Positions 8,869-15,642 of a stretch of 32,469 nucleotides of DNA are shown here, piece after piece. The translations under genes and the position numbers were made by a program. Position 1 is the stretch's first letter, and every line of letters begins with the position of its first letter. The stretch is taken from the IMG/VR virus record IMGVR_UViG_3300042154_000518, positions 1-32,469 of that record; one strand, given 5' to 3'. The notes below the pieces were generated by a model that saw nothing but the letters and a program-made list of their open reading frames with translations, searched no databases and was not told where the DNA came from. The DNA is from a virus.

Positions 8869-9936
8869 TTAATTACAGTACTTGATATAGAATGTATAAG
8901 GTACCACTTTAAGTTTAGCAAGTATCCAGATAACATGCTTATATTTTTTGAAGTCATACTTCTCAAAGTTATCTCTGCTCCCCATTCTCATATTTACAAG
9001 TCTTAGCATTCTTTCAGCACTTGTTCCAAGTTTTGTGAAATCAAATTCTGACTTTATGCTAAACTTTTCTTTTGCCTCTTCTTTAGTTAGCTTTCCACTT
9101 CTTACTTGTGCAGCAAGGTATACAATTCTTTTATCTATATTAAACTTTTCAGGTAGAAGGAATGATCCAACAAACTCAGTATAGACATTCTCACAATGTT
9201 TTCCACCATAATCTTTCCAGTTGATTAGTCTTTTCATTTCAGCCTCCATTGTATCTCTATCAAATCCATAGTGAAATGGTCTGACATTCTTGATACCTAT
9301 CAAGGCATAGAATAATTGGTCCTTGAAAGTGAAAAGAGGATAGTTGTGAAGCTTGAGTCCAGTGTATTTGTTATAAACTGACTGAATATATTTAGCATCC
9401 ATGTAGGTCCATCCTTTTGGGGTTGATCCTTCAGTTCTGAAGTCATGACCATTGAGAATATACTTTATGCCATATTTGTAAGCTGTGTCATACATTAGCT
9501 TAGTCATTGCTATGTCATTTGGAATATCAGCATCTGGAATACCGGCAGCAAGGAATGAATCATTCAATCTGTCATACTCAGCTTTATTAACATTGTATGT
9601 TATTAAGTCTACATTAAGTTGTTTGACTAATTGAGTCATATTGTGAATAGCCTCTGGAGCATTCCAGTTATTATCAAAGTGTATAACAAGAGGCTTCAGA
9701 TTCCAATATCTTACAGCTGTATACAGAAGAGTGCTGGAGTCAATACCTCCAGATATTCCCATAATGCAGTCATAGGTCTTATTATTACCTTTGGCTCTTA
9801 TCTCTTTGATTATATGCTTAAGCTCATGAGGATTAGCTTGTAGTTCAAGTTGATCATGTAGGTCACAGTACTCGCATTGTTTTTCTGTTATAACTGTTAT
9901 TGACTCATCAAATAAACAGCGTGGACATTCTTTCAT
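8869..9936 (-). CDS. N-acetyl sugar amidotransferase, WbpG/PseA family
   Basis: 355 residues. Two CxxC pairs at the N-terminus (CPRC at 4-7, CEYC at 21-24) precede the PP-loop SGGIDSS (62-68) that binds ATP. Further signatures of the family are LNGHDFRTEG (about 162-171) and WKDYGGKHCENVYTEF then LLPEKFNIDKR (241-271). Family members (P. aeruginosa WbpG, PseA) convert an acetamido group of a nucleotide sugar to an acetamidino group for O-antigen or flagellin glycans, usually with ammonia from HisH/HisF-like partners. No such partners are visible here, so a host protein or free ammonia would be needed. It directly follows a glycosyltransferase gene, so a sugar-modification role is likely; the substrate is unknown. 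Confidence 0.9.
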   Translation of the reverse strand: MKECPRCLFDESITVITEKQCEYCDLHDQLELQANPHELKHIIKEIRAKGNNKTYDCIMGISGGIDSSTLLYTAVRYWNLKPLVIHFDNNWNAPEAIHNMTQLVKQLNVDLITYNVNKAEYDRLNDSFLAAGIPDADIPNDIAMTKLMYDTAYKYGIKYILNGHDFRTEGSTPKGWTYMDAKYIQSVYNKYTGLKLHNYPLFTFKDQLFYALIGIKNVRPFHYGFDRDTMEAEMKRLINWKDYGGKHCENVYTEFVGSFLLPEKFNIDKRIVYLAAQVRSGKLTKEEAKEKFSIKSEFDFTKLGTSAERMLRLVNMRMGSRDNFEKYDFKKYKHVIWILAKLKVVPYTFYIKYCN

Positions 9937-9962
9937 AGTTGATAAAGTTATGATATAAATTG

Positions 9963-10664
9963 CTAATATAGTAATTTTTTAAGTTCTGTAAAATCTTTCT
10001 CAAGTATACCAGGTGAACATCTTTCAGACCTAAGTATTCCATCCCAATGATCTTTAAATTTATGCTTGTTGTTCCATTTGTTTGTTGAGATTGAAAGTAG
10101 TTGCACTGATTTATCACATTCTAGTATTCCAATTTCTTGTTTAGTTTTTACTGCCTTCAGCCACATGGACCAATCAAGACCAGAATTAAGTCTTTGATCA
10201 AATGGAGTATAGTTAATTTTCTCAAGGAATTCTCTATTTAGAAATCTACCAATACCAATTGGCTCATTCTTTCTCATGTTGTCCTTGTATCCTTTCCAGT
10301 GTACTAATCTTATTGAATCAGATACATCAGCAAAGTGAGATCCAAGCATTCCAATCATTCCAAAATCTTTACTATGCTCTTTGCATCTTTCAATGTATTG
10401 GTCACTGCACCAGTCAGATGATCCCATGAAGATTACAGCATCAGGATTATAATTCTTTGAAGCTTGGAATCCTGTGTTCCATTTATTACCTAATGGATCA
10501 TTATCAATGGATATGAATTCACAATCAAATTCTTTTGCAATTTCTTTTGCTTCATTCTCATGACCTAAAATAATAGGAGTCACACCTTGTTTAATAAGTC
10601 TTGAGATAGTTAACCTAAGCAAAGGAAATCTACCAAAAACAGGTATTGGAGCAGTTACTATCAT
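9963..10664 (-). CDS. Glycosyltransferase, GT-A fold, family 2-like
   Basis: 233 residues. The start MIVTAPIPVFGRFPLLRLTI matches the first beta strand and nucleotide-binding helix of GT-A enzymes. Residues near 85 read PDAVIFMGSSDW, placing an acidic residue where the metal-binding DxD-type motif lies. A later segment, IGIGRFLNREFLEKINYTPF followed by NSGLDWSMWLKA, resembles the acceptor-side part containing the catalytic acid. It overlaps the preceding gene by ATGA and lies 26 bases before the sugar amidotransferase gene, so the pair is probably co-expressed. It likely transfers a sugar from a nucleotide donor to a virion, DNA or cell-surface acceptor. The donor, and which acceptor, cannot be read from the sequence. 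Confidence 0.75.
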   Translation of the reverse strand: MIVTAPIPVFGRFPLLRLTISRLIKQGVTPIILGHENEAKEIAKEFDCEFISIDNDPLGNKWNTGFQASKNYNPDAVIFMGSSDWCSDQYIERCKEHSKDFGMIGMLGSHFADVSDSIRLVHWKGYKDNMRKNEPIGIGRFLNREFLEKINYTPFDQRLNSGLDWSMWLKAVKTKQEIGILECDKSVQLLSISTNKWNNKHKFKDHWDGILRSERCSPGILEKDFTELKKLLY

Positions 10665-10897
10665 TGTTTAATTCCTATAAAGTGAATTCTTGGAGTTAAT
10701 TGTTCTTCTTTATTTAAAGAATTTACCAATCTTCCCATAGCATTTCTTATGTAAGAGTTACAGCATGTCTTAAGTTTTCCATGACCATTTGTTTCATGCC
10801 AGGTTGCTAATTCTTTTTTTAAAGGATTGCTTAAATGGAAGCTTTTTGTTTTTTTAAATCTTTCAGCTTGTGCTAATAGTTCTTCACTTAGATTCAT
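10661..10897 (-). CDS. Unknown small basic protein
   Basis: 78 residues, not recognised. It is basic, with paired cysteines in TCCNSYIRNAMGRL and a HETNGHGK stretch, but no clear zinc motif. It overlaps both neighbours: 14 bases with the end of the small membrane protein gene and ATGA with the glycosyltransferase gene. The tight packing supports expression; the function is open. Confidence 0.6.
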   Translation of the reverse strand: MNLSEELLAQAERFKKTKSFHLSNPLKKELATWHETNGHGKLKTCCNSYIRNAMGRLVNSLNKEEQLTPRIHFIGIKQ

Positions 10898-11096
10898 AAA
10901 GTAAAATTAAATCAGATAATAAATAAGTAATAAATGCCAAGCCAATAAGATGCCATTCAATTATTGCTGAAGTAACTAATGCTATCCAGAATGACAAACA
11001 ACTCTGACAATTGAATGGTTTAAAATCAAGGAGATTGAAGCTCAGGAATGCTCTCGCTAATCCTATTGGCATTGTTATTATAATCAGATAAATCAT
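10884..11096 (-). CDS. Small membrane protein with NCQSCLSFW motif
   Basis: 70 residues, predominantly hydrophobic. An N-terminal segment (about 1-20) is followed by FKPFNCQSCLSFWIAL and two further hydrophobic stretches to residue 66, suggesting two or three membrane helices with a CxxC between the first two. Similar small proteins with a C-x-x-C-x-(S/T)FW motif occur in many phages of Bacteroidetes, without known function. The start may be Met at 11072 (MPIGLARAFL), which would shorten the unusually long 71-base overlap with the sigma-like gene to 47 bases. Possible roles are holin-like or superinfection functions; neither can be shown. Confidence 0.6.
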   Translation of the reverse strand: MIYLIIITMPIGLARAFLSFNLLDFKPFNCQSCLSFWIALVTSAIIEWHLIGLAFITYLLSDLILLYESK

Positions 11097-11526
11097 ATTT
11101 GAATTGTTTAATTGCTAAATGTATGGTATCTAAACTGATACCTGTCAGTGTTCTTATTTCTCTATAGGTCATACCCATTAGATGCATCTTAGTAATTTCT
11201 TTAGTGAAAAGTTTCTGATCATCTGTAGGGGATTCATGTAAATATGTATCTAATAACTGCTGAGCTTCTGTGACATGATATTCATCTTCTGATTGAATAT
11301 TGATATCTAGAAGCTCTTCGTGCAGTTTGTATTGTTTATTAAATGTTGAATCTCTCCACTTATATTGGTTGTAAGCATATCTAGCAAACACTCTTGGAAG
11401 ATCCTCTTGTTTGATATTGAGTTCACAGACCAATAGATAGACGTGACTAACCAGGTCTCTTGATATTGGATTTCCTCCAGTAATCTTGTTTGCGATGATA
11501 TAAGCTTCAGTTTTCCAGAAATGCAC
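11026..11526 (-). CDS. Sigma-70-like transcription factor
   Basis: 166 residues starting at GTG (the only start before an in-frame stop; no ATG is available). The N-terminal half (residues 1-60) has a helical layout resembling a reduced sigma region 2, with FARYAYNQYKWRDSTF. The C-terminal part has KMHLMGMTYREIRTLTGISL then DTIHLAIKQFKYDL (about 110-145), a region-4-type helix-turn-helix. Such proteins are common in Bacteroidetes phages and may redirect host RNA polymerase or act as transcription regulators. It lies between an HTH gene and the sugar/terminase genes, a good place for a late-gene activator. The regulatory role is inferred. Confidence 0.6.
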   Translation of the reverse strand: MHFWKTEAYIIANKITGGNPISRDLVSHVYLLVCELNIKQEDLPRVFARYAYNQYKWRDSTFNKQYKLHEELLDINIQSEDEYHVTEAQQLLDTYLHESPTDDQKLFTKEITKMHLMGMTYREIRTLTGISLDTIHLAIKQFKYDLSDYNNNANRISESIPELQSP

Positions 11527-11534
11527 ATGTAAAA

Positions 11535-11756
11535 TTATTGATTTTTACCATACCAATTAAACCATTTGATATAGAAATCTTCAGAGACTTTATTATCATT
11601 AAGAAATCTAGACATTTGAGCATTAGTTACACCAATATCTTCAGCTACGTGAGTTTGTTTATATCTGTTATTGATTTTATAAACCGTCTCTTCTTGCATC
11701 CATTTCTTAAGATTATGGTCAAAGTCTCTAAGATAGATTGTGATTGTTCTTACCAT
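11535..11756 (-). CDS. Small helix-turn-helix DNA-binding protein
   Basis: 73 residues. Residues 34-70 read QTHVAEDIGVTNAQMSRFLN then DNKVSEDFYIKWFNWYG, a compact Cro/XRE-like helix-turn-helix in which VAEDIGVTNAQMSRFL spans the two DNA-contact helices. The N-terminal half is basic with a short beta-like segment (RTITIYLRDF). It overlaps the upstream 56-residue membrane protein gene by 7 bases and lies just before the sigma-like gene, so a switch or repressor function for this phage is plausible. No operator is identified. Confidence 0.65.
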   Translation of the reverse strand: MVRTITIYLRDFDHNLKKWMQEETVYKINNRYKQTHVAEDIGVTNAQMSRFLNDNKVSEDFYIKWFNWYGKNQ

Positions 11757-11920
11757 ATTTTGTAAAGATTATAAATGTAGTAGATAAAAGCTAATAAAAA
11801 TACTATTATAATTCCCATGCTACCAAACATCATGTTAACACCATATAAAAAAACACTTACAAATATCACCCAGATTAAGCATATCAATGCCCAAATTCCG
11901 AACATTTTTATTCTTTCCAT
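11750..11920 (-). CDS. 56-residue membrane protein
   Basis: Reading the gap between the DUF3127 and HTH genes gives an ATG-initiated frame of 56 codons ending TAA at 11750-11752. The protein has two hydrophobic segments, WALICLIWVIFVSVFLYGV and MGIIIVFLLAFIYYIY, with short polar ends (MERIK, NLYKIW), so it is a two-helix inner-membrane protein. Its start shares a base with the stop of the DUF3127 gene (TAATG), and its end overlaps the HTH gene by 7 bases. No family is recognised. Confidence 0.65.
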   Translation of the reverse strand: MERIKMFGIWALICLIWVIFVSVFLYGVNMMFGSMGIIIVFLLAFIYYIYNLYKIW

Positions 11921-12195
11921 TAGAATAGCTTAGATTTTACCTCAAGTACATTCAATGTGTTGTAGTGAGTTTCTTTGTATGCTTTACCTCTTAATTCAAA
12001 CACAAGCTCTACTGTATCATTCACCTGGATAAAATCTAGTAGATATATCTTATCATTCACTAATTGGAATTTTACTTCTTGCGGATATTTATTATCTCCT
12101 ACCTTGAGGATAAATTCTTGTATTCTGAACGTTTCAGATACTTGCTTTGCGGGCAATTTGTTAATGATTGCTCCTTCTAATTTAAATTGATTCAT
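11920..12195 (-). CDS. DUF3127 protein, OB-fold-like, possible ssDNA-binding
   Basis: 91 residues. The pattern FRIQEFILKVGDNKYPQEVK, FQLVNDKIYLLDFIQVNDTV and ELVFELRGKAYKETHYNTL follows the DUF3127 family: a central 'KYPQ' strand, then a 'GD/ND-V-x-V' turn and an RGxxY segment. This resembles the arrangement of OB-fold ssDNA-binding proteins. The family is largely confined to Bacteroidetes and their phages. It lies a little downstream of the annealing-protein and exonuclease genes, so a single-strand-binding role in replication or recombination is attractive. The function has not been shown here, and binding is inferred from fold-like pattern and context. Confidence 0.7.
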   Translation of the reverse strand: MNQFKLEGAIINKLPAKQVSETFRIQEFILKVGDNKYPQEVKFQLVNDKIYLLDFIQVNDTVELVFELRGKAYKETHYNTLNVLEVKSKLF

Positions 12196-12196
12196 A

Positions 12197-12385
12197 TTAT
12201 TTGTTTTTGATATAATTACTTAATTGTTTCTCTTCATGCTTGATAGCTTTTTTTACATTTTTAAGTTGTTTTTTAGCTAACTCAATATTGTTAATTGTAA
12301 ATTCTTTCTTTAAATGTAGCTCTTCAATTAAAAACTCTTGTCCTTCAATCCATAAGTCTACTGACTTTTTAAAATCTTCATTCAT
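12197..12385 (-). CDS. Small coiled-coil protein
   Basis: 62 residues, highly charged and helical throughout (LKKEFTINNIELAKKQLK, NVKKAIKHEEKQLSNYIKNK), with a heptad-like spacing of Ile/Leu. It begins downstream of the terminator-like hairpin at 12408-12470 and ends one base before the DUF3127 start. No family is recognised. The coiled coil suggests protein-protein contacts. Confidence 0.55.
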   Translation of the reverse strand: MNEDFKKSVDLWIEGQEFLIEELHLKKEFTINNIELAKKQLKNVKKAIKHEEKQLSNYIKNK

Positions 12386-12407
12386 ATTATTTGTTTACTT
12401 GTTACTT

Positions 12408-12470
12408 AAAAAACCCCTCCTTGTTATTCACATCAGTTTTAACTTCCCAGGTTTTAACTTTGGAGGGGTT
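12408..12470 (-). terminator. Terminator-like hairpin with a 41-base loop
   Basis: On the minus strand AACCCCTCC (12470-12462) pairs perfectly with GGAGGGGTT (12420-12412), and the T run continues through 12408 (TTTTTT). The loop is 41 bases, long for an intrinsic terminator, and contains two copies of AAGTTAAAAC. It separates the TAVEWL gene from the coiled-coil gene. It may end early transcription or act as a leaky attenuator. Confidence 0.65.
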
Positions 12471-12473
12471 GGC

Positions 12474-12698
12474 TTACCAGAGCCTGATTACTTGCTTTTG
12501 CCGAGTAAAGGTTTCATTGTAGTATTGTCTTTTGTAATTTTCACTACCTTCATAATGTGCATTCATTATCTGCTCTTTTTCTATTTTTTTGGCTTGTTTA
12601 ATTAGTTTTTTAATTGTAAAATTTCTAAGACTTATTTCTTCAATTTTATAAGCTATTGCTAATGCTTCAGCTAACCATTCTACTGCTGTCTGTTTCAT
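12474..12698 (-). CDS. TAVEWL-family small protein, copy 1
   Basis: 74 residues starting MKQTAVEWLAEALAIAY, then a basic helical part (KKLIKQAKKIEKEQIMNAHY) and an end with QYYNETFTRQK. The same layout (KQTAVEWL near the start, a K-x-K-Q-I-x-x-(S/A)H middle and YYN-x-TF end) is found in the gene at 19158-19379, so the two are paralogues. The first codons also share 17 identical bases with two other genes. Function unknown; the family is common in early regions of Bacteroidetes phages. The stop lies just before the terminator-like hairpin. Confidence 0.65.
   Translation of the reverse strand: MKQTAVEWLAEALAIAYKIEEISLRNFTIKKLIKQAKKIEKEQIMNAHYEGSENYKRQYYNETFTRQKQVIRLW
12673..12689 (-). repeat. 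17-base direct repeat, copy at TAVEWL gene 1
   Basis: The plus-strand sequence AACCATTCTACTGCTGT is identical at 13138-13154 and 19354-19370. All three encode TAVEWL at a gene start. Conservation at the DNA level indicates recent duplication or exchange. Confidence 0.8.
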
Positions 12699-12709
12699 TT
12701 TATTGTAAT

Positions 12710-12946
12710 TTAAAAGTTAAATAATCTTTGTAAAAAACTTTTCGGTTGTGTTTTTTCAAGTATTGCCACAATTATTTCTGTATTTACTTGCTCTTGACCA
12801 GCAGGTAATGTTGTAAACCAATCTTCACCTAAAAAATGGTTTGTTAATATTTTAAATGCCTCTTCTGATGTTGTAGGTGGAGGACATATTCCATAGTCAA
12901 TTTTTGACTTTTTTCTTTGTTCTTCTAAAAATTGTTCTGCTGTCAT
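12710..12946 (-). CDS. Small protein of the TAVEWL neighbourhood
   Basis: 78 residues beginning MTAEQFLEEQRKKSK, which resembles a diverged TA-x-(E/Q)-(W/F)-L start of its neighbours. A Pro-rich segment (YGICPPPTTSEEAF) follows, then FLGEDWFTTLPAGQEQVN and a helical end. It lies 1 base after the next gene upstream and 11 bases before TAVEWL copy 1. No function is recognised, and membership in the paralogue family is only suggested by the first residues. Confidence 0.55.
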   Translation of the reverse strand: MTAEQFLEEQRKKSKIDYGICPPPTTSEEAFKILTNHFLGEDWFTTLPAGQEQVNTEIIVAILEKTQPKSFLQRLFNF

Positions 12947-12947
12947 C

Positions 12948-13157
12948 TTATTTCTTTTTAAATTGTTTTATCAATTCATCACCTGCAACTGAACACATAT
13001 TGTTTTCAAGTAAAGTATTAAGTAGTAAATTAACTTTTTCCTTTTGCTCTAATTCCATTTTTAAAGCTTCTTCAAAGTATACGTCAATATTAAGTTCTAA
13101 ACCCATTCTTTTTGTTGTGTTGATAATTTGAATTTTCAACCATTCTACTGCTGTCAT
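12948..13157 (-). CDS. TAVEWL-family small protein, copy 2
   Basis: 69 residues starting MTAVEWLKIQIINTTKRMG, followed by a long helical and charged body (EALKMELEQKEKVNLLLN) and a basic end (IKQFKKK). The TAVEWL codons carry the same 17-base sequence as copies at 12.7 and 19.4 kb, while the rest is diverged. The start overlaps the stop of the 60-residue gene by ATGA. Function unknown. Confidence 0.6.
   Translation of the reverse strand: MTAVEWLKIQIINTTKRMGLELNIDVYFEEALKMELEQKEKVNLLLNTLLENNMCSVAGDELIKQFKKK
13138..13154 (-). repeat. 17-base direct repeat, copy at TAVEWL gene 2
   Basis: Identical to 12673-12689 and 19354-19370 (AACCATTCTACTGCTGT on the plus strand) and again encodes TAVEWL at the start of a gene. 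Confidence 0.8.
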
Positions 13158-13336
13158 TTCTTATTGTTTAAATTGTTAAATTCTTCTTTGCTTACCTTCC
13201 TAACATCTAATTGGTCAATGTTGTCTGTCACCAAAATACAATAGTCATGACCTGACTTGTTGAATGTCTTAGCTGAGTATCTAGCATACTTGAGATTCTC
13301 TAAGCTTGACTCAATAATGAAGTAGGATTTTTCCAT
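13154..13336 (-). CDS. Unknown small protein
   Basis: 60 residues (MEKSYFIIESSLENLKYARY through DVRKVSKEEFNNLNNKK). Mixed strand-helix pattern with a central hydrophobic strand (YCILVTDNID). It shares a base with the stop of the 132-residue gene upstream (TAATG) and overlaps copy 2 of the TAVEWL genes by ATGA, so it is in the same operon. I do not recognise it. Confidence 0.55.
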   Translation of the reverse strand: MEKSYFIIESSLENLKYARYSAKTFNKSGHDYCILVTDNIDQLDVRKVSKEEFNNLNNKK

Positions 13337-13734
13337 TACTTAGCTATTGTTTTAGGATTGAAAATTAAAATATCATCACTTATTTTACTGTAAGCAAATT
13401 CTTTTCTATCCTTTTCTTGTGTTATTTCTGTGAAAATAAACTCAATTAATTGAAAAGATGAGAATTTAACATTTTGCTTACTTGTTTTTTGTGGTGATCC
13501 ACAGAATTGAACTCTAAATCCAGCTTCATTATTAAACATAAAAGCTAAATTATCTCCTATTTTTCCAATTTTAACAAATTTCTTATCTGTTTTAAAATTA
13601 TTAGAAATAGTGACAGCATAATTTTTGTTCTTAGTATTATACCAAATAGACAAAGTGTCTTCTAATATTCTTCTTCTTCTTACTGGACCACTCCAGTCAA
13701 AGTATTCGATTAATTCTTCCATTTTTGTTTGCAT
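13336..13734 (-). CDS. Unknown protein between nuclease and small early genes
   Basis: 132 residues. The N-terminus (MEELIEYFDWSGPVRRRRIL) is acidic then strongly basic, with an RRRR run. The middle alternates strand-like hydrophobic segments (NYAVTISNNFKTDKKFVKIG) with a FRVQFCGSPQKTSKQ loop. No known motif is found. It begins 1 base after the stop of the exonuclease-like gene, suggesting joint expression with the recombination genes. A later start at Met5 is possible. Confidence 0.55.
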   Translation of the reverse strand: MQTKMEELIEYFDWSGPVRRRRILEDTLSIWYNTKNKNYAVTISNNFKTDKKFVKIGKIGDNLAFMFNNEAGFRVQFCGSPQKTSKQNVKFSSFQLIEFIFTEITQEKDRKEFAYSKISDDILIFNPKTIAK

Positions 13735-13735
13735 G

Positions 13736-14356
13736 TTATTTGTTATTTAATTGTTCAATATACTCATTGTAATACTCTGTACAAGCTGTTAGCCTCTCTC
13801 TAATGGATTCTTCTATAGAAGTGTTACGTTCATACCTTAGCACTGTTATTCTCTTTCTAGGGTCAATGTGAGATACTTTGTGGATAGATTTGTTATCCCA
13901 ATCAGTAAGTAAGAAATCATCAGTGTCAATCATGCAGTAGATTAGCTCAGCTGATTCCTTATCACATAGCATCATGTAGCCTCTCAATTGCCACTCATAG
14001 TCTTTGTTGATTCCTTCTGCTGAGATAGCTGGGAAAGTCTCTAATGACCATGATGTCTTAATATCAATGATTGAATTGTCCAATATGATGTCAGGTGTAC
14101 CAATTAGACAGTCATTCTCAATAGTATCTTCATTCTTGATGTAAAATGTATCTCTAATCTGATTGACTAACTCAATTGACTCATGCTCCCAGTCTGTACC
14201 TTTCTGCATTGCCTTTGTAGAGATAAAAGAGTTGTAGCCATAGAAGTCCTCTTTTGCCTTGTTAGCGATATAAGACTTAGTAGTCTGACTCAATACTTCT
14301 GACTTAGTTCTAGACTCAGTCATTAATTTTCCTAGTGATGATGGATGCCATTTCAT
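13736..14356 (-). CDS. YqaJ/lambda-exonuclease-like nuclease
   Basis: 206 residues of the PD-(D/E)XK superfamily. The motifs in order are GTDWEHES (53-60, acidic residue of helix 1), GTPDI (86-90), IIDIKTSW (96-103, Asp98 and Lys100) and WQLRGYMML (about 122-130, the conserved Gln). This is the layout of YqaJ-type exonucleases, which resect double-stranded ends to feed a single-strand annealing protein. It overlaps by ATGA the ERF-like gene, its expected partner, so together they form a phage recombination module. Confidence 0.8.
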   Translation of the reverse strand: MKWHPSSLGKLMTESRTKSEVLSQTTKSYIANKAKEDFYGYNSFISTKAMQKGTDWEHESIELVNQIRDTFYIKNEDTIENDCLIGTPDIILDNSIIDIKTSWSLETFPAISAEGINKDYEWQLRGYMMLCDKESAELIYCMIDTDDFLLTDWDNKSIHKVSHIDPRKRITVLRYERNTSIEESIRERLTACTEYYNEYIEQLNNK

Positions 14357-14916
14357 AGTGCTTGTATTTGTGTTTTGGTTAAATTGAAATCTGATTTTAA
14401 TTTTTCTGCTGTGTACTTTCCTGACTCAATTGACTTAAGAGCTTCCTTGAATCTGTCATCTGTTAGCGTTGGCTTTTCAGCTACCGTAACTGGTTCTAAT
14501 GATTCAACACCATCATTCTCAGTGATGTCATAGGCTGATTGATAAAGATACCTTCTATTGTAAGTGATAGTAGATCCTAATCTTTGGATCGCATCAACTA
14601 CAGATGTACCTCCACCTTTAGCTAACATTTCAGCATCAACATAAGGGATGATAACTTCATAGAAATCAGTTTTATCATCTGAATTAACTAATGTTAGTAC
14701 ACAAATCCCTTCATTTTTTAAAAACTTAGGATAAGCATTTACTCCATACTTAGCATTTAATTCATTAACAATAGGCATAAAATCTGTAAGCTCATGGTAC
14801 CTAAATCCAGAGAATTTGTTAAGTCCTGATTTTGGAATTTTACGCTTACTAATTTCCAACTTAATTGCAGCCATCCTAAGATGCAATGTTGGTAGTTTTT
14901 CTTCTTGGTTTTGCAT
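14353..14916 (-). CDS. ERF-family single-strand annealing protein
   Basis: 187 residues. KFSGFRYHELTDFMPIVNEL (about 34-53) and GTSVVDAIQRLGSTITYNRRYL (about 103-124) are the characteristic ERF elements: an N-terminal F-x-Y-x-x-L segment and the G-S-x-x-(T/S)Y-x-(R)RY-L signature, followed by AYDITENDG. The C-terminal third (EKPTLTDDRFKEALKSIESG and on) is a separate helical tail. ERF proteins anneal single strands and cooperate with the adjacent exonuclease. A consensus Bacteroidetes promoter lies 22 bases upstream. Confidence 0.85.
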   Translation of the reverse strand: MQNQEEKLPTLHLRMAAIKLEISKRKIPKSGLNKFSGFRYHELTDFMPIVNELNAKYGVNAYPKFLKNEGICVLTLVNSDDKTDFYEVIIPYVDAEMLAKGGGTSVVDAIQRLGSTITYNRRYLYQSAYDITENDGVESLEPVTVAEKPTLTDDRFKEALKSIESGKYTAEKLKSDFNLTKTQIQAL

Positions 14917-14937
14917 GTATATTTATTTAATTGTTTA

Positions 14938-14967
14938 CAAATGTAATAATTTTATTTAGATGTGCAA
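14938..14967 (-). promoter_or_regulatory. Bacteroidetes-type promoter for the recombination genes
   Basis: On the minus strand TTG (14967-14965), a 19-base spacer and TACATTTG (14945-14938) match the TTG-N19-TAnnTTTG promoter consensus of Bacteroidetes. It lies in the only sizeable gap here, directly before the ERF-like gene. Confidence 0.7.
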
Positions 14968-14971
14968 CTAT

Positions 14972-15178
14972 TTAGAATAAAAATAATTGAATATACCACC
15001 ATTTAGGCTCAATTATCTGTCCAATGTAATCATCATCTGTATAGTCTTCACCATTCCAAATGACCTGAGTTACTTTGTAGTATTCTACTCCACCAAATTT
15101 ATTAATCTTCACTACCTCACCTACAAAGTAGCAGTCACCATCTTCTGTATCTTTTATCTTATCTCCTATTTTCAGCAT
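14972..15178 (-). CDS. Small KOW/SH3-like protein
   Basis: 68 residues. The start MLKIGDKIKDTEDGDCYFVG followed by EVVKINKFGGVEYYKV looks like a small beta-barrel (KOW/SH3-like) with regularly placed Gly and hydrophobic residues, ending in the aromatic WWYIQLFLF. It overlaps the VRR-NUC gene by 7 bases and ends just before the next promoter. Function unknown. Confidence 0.55.
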   Translation of the reverse strand: MLKIGDKIKDTEDGDCYFVGEVVKINKFGGVEYYKVTQVIWNGEDYTDDDYIGQIIEPKWWYIQLFLF

Positions 15179-15642
15179 AGCAAAGTATTATACCATTCAA
15201 CAAACGTATCAAAATCTCTAGCAATGTAGTAGATACCTTTTGCACTCTCTATTTTTTGTTGGTAGTCTTTCTGTGCATCTGACTGAACATCACGCTTGTA
15301 CTTCACCTCAATCTTAACTGACTTGCCATTTATAGTAGCAGAAATGTCAGCTGTACCCTTAGTACCTTGACCTGGTGTCCACTTACCGGGTAGTTGTTTA
15401 GTGTATGCTATCTCACCAGTGCCAACTTGAATCTTGTTACCTTCTCTGTATTGCCCTTGATTACCAATCCTTTCAGCTTGATTGCCAGTAGCATTGATAT
15501 AAAAGATAATAGACTTAGTCAGGCTATTAGCTGAGTTATCTGACCATTCTGTAGATGGTAGATAGTTAGGATTCATTGATGACTTAGCTTTTAGTATTTC
15601 AAGCTCTAATGCTTTGAGTTTTGCTTTGTTTTCTTTGGTCAT
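15172..15642 (-). CDS. VRR-NUC-like nuclease
   Basis: 156 residues. The C-terminal half carries KGTADISATINGKSVKIEVK (95-114) with Asp99, Glu112 and Lys114 forming the PD-(D/E)XK core. It is followed by QSDAQKDYQQKIESAKGIYY and ARDFDTFVEWY. The Q-x-x-Y-x-x-x-(I/L)-x-x-x-(G)-(G/I)-x-Y order is typical of VRR-NUC domains. Phage members act on branched DNA or assist packaging and recombination. It overlaps the primase-helicase gene by 4 bases. The N-terminal ~90 residues are not part of the nuclease core and are unassigned. Confidence 0.75.
   Translation of the reverse strand: MTKENKAKLKALELEILKAKSSMNPNYLPSTEWSDNSANSLTKSIIFYINATGNQAERIGNQGQYREGNKIQVGTGEIAYTKQLPGKWTPGQGTKGTADISATINGKSVKIEVKYKRDVQSDAQKDYQQKIESAKGIYYIARDFDTFVEWYNTLLC

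Noticed and set aside
12240-12605. 121-codon plus-strand frame
   Set aside because: It is antisense to two supported genes and runs through the terminator-like hairpin; composition (Phe/Leu/Ser rich) is that of antisense AT-rich coding DNA.
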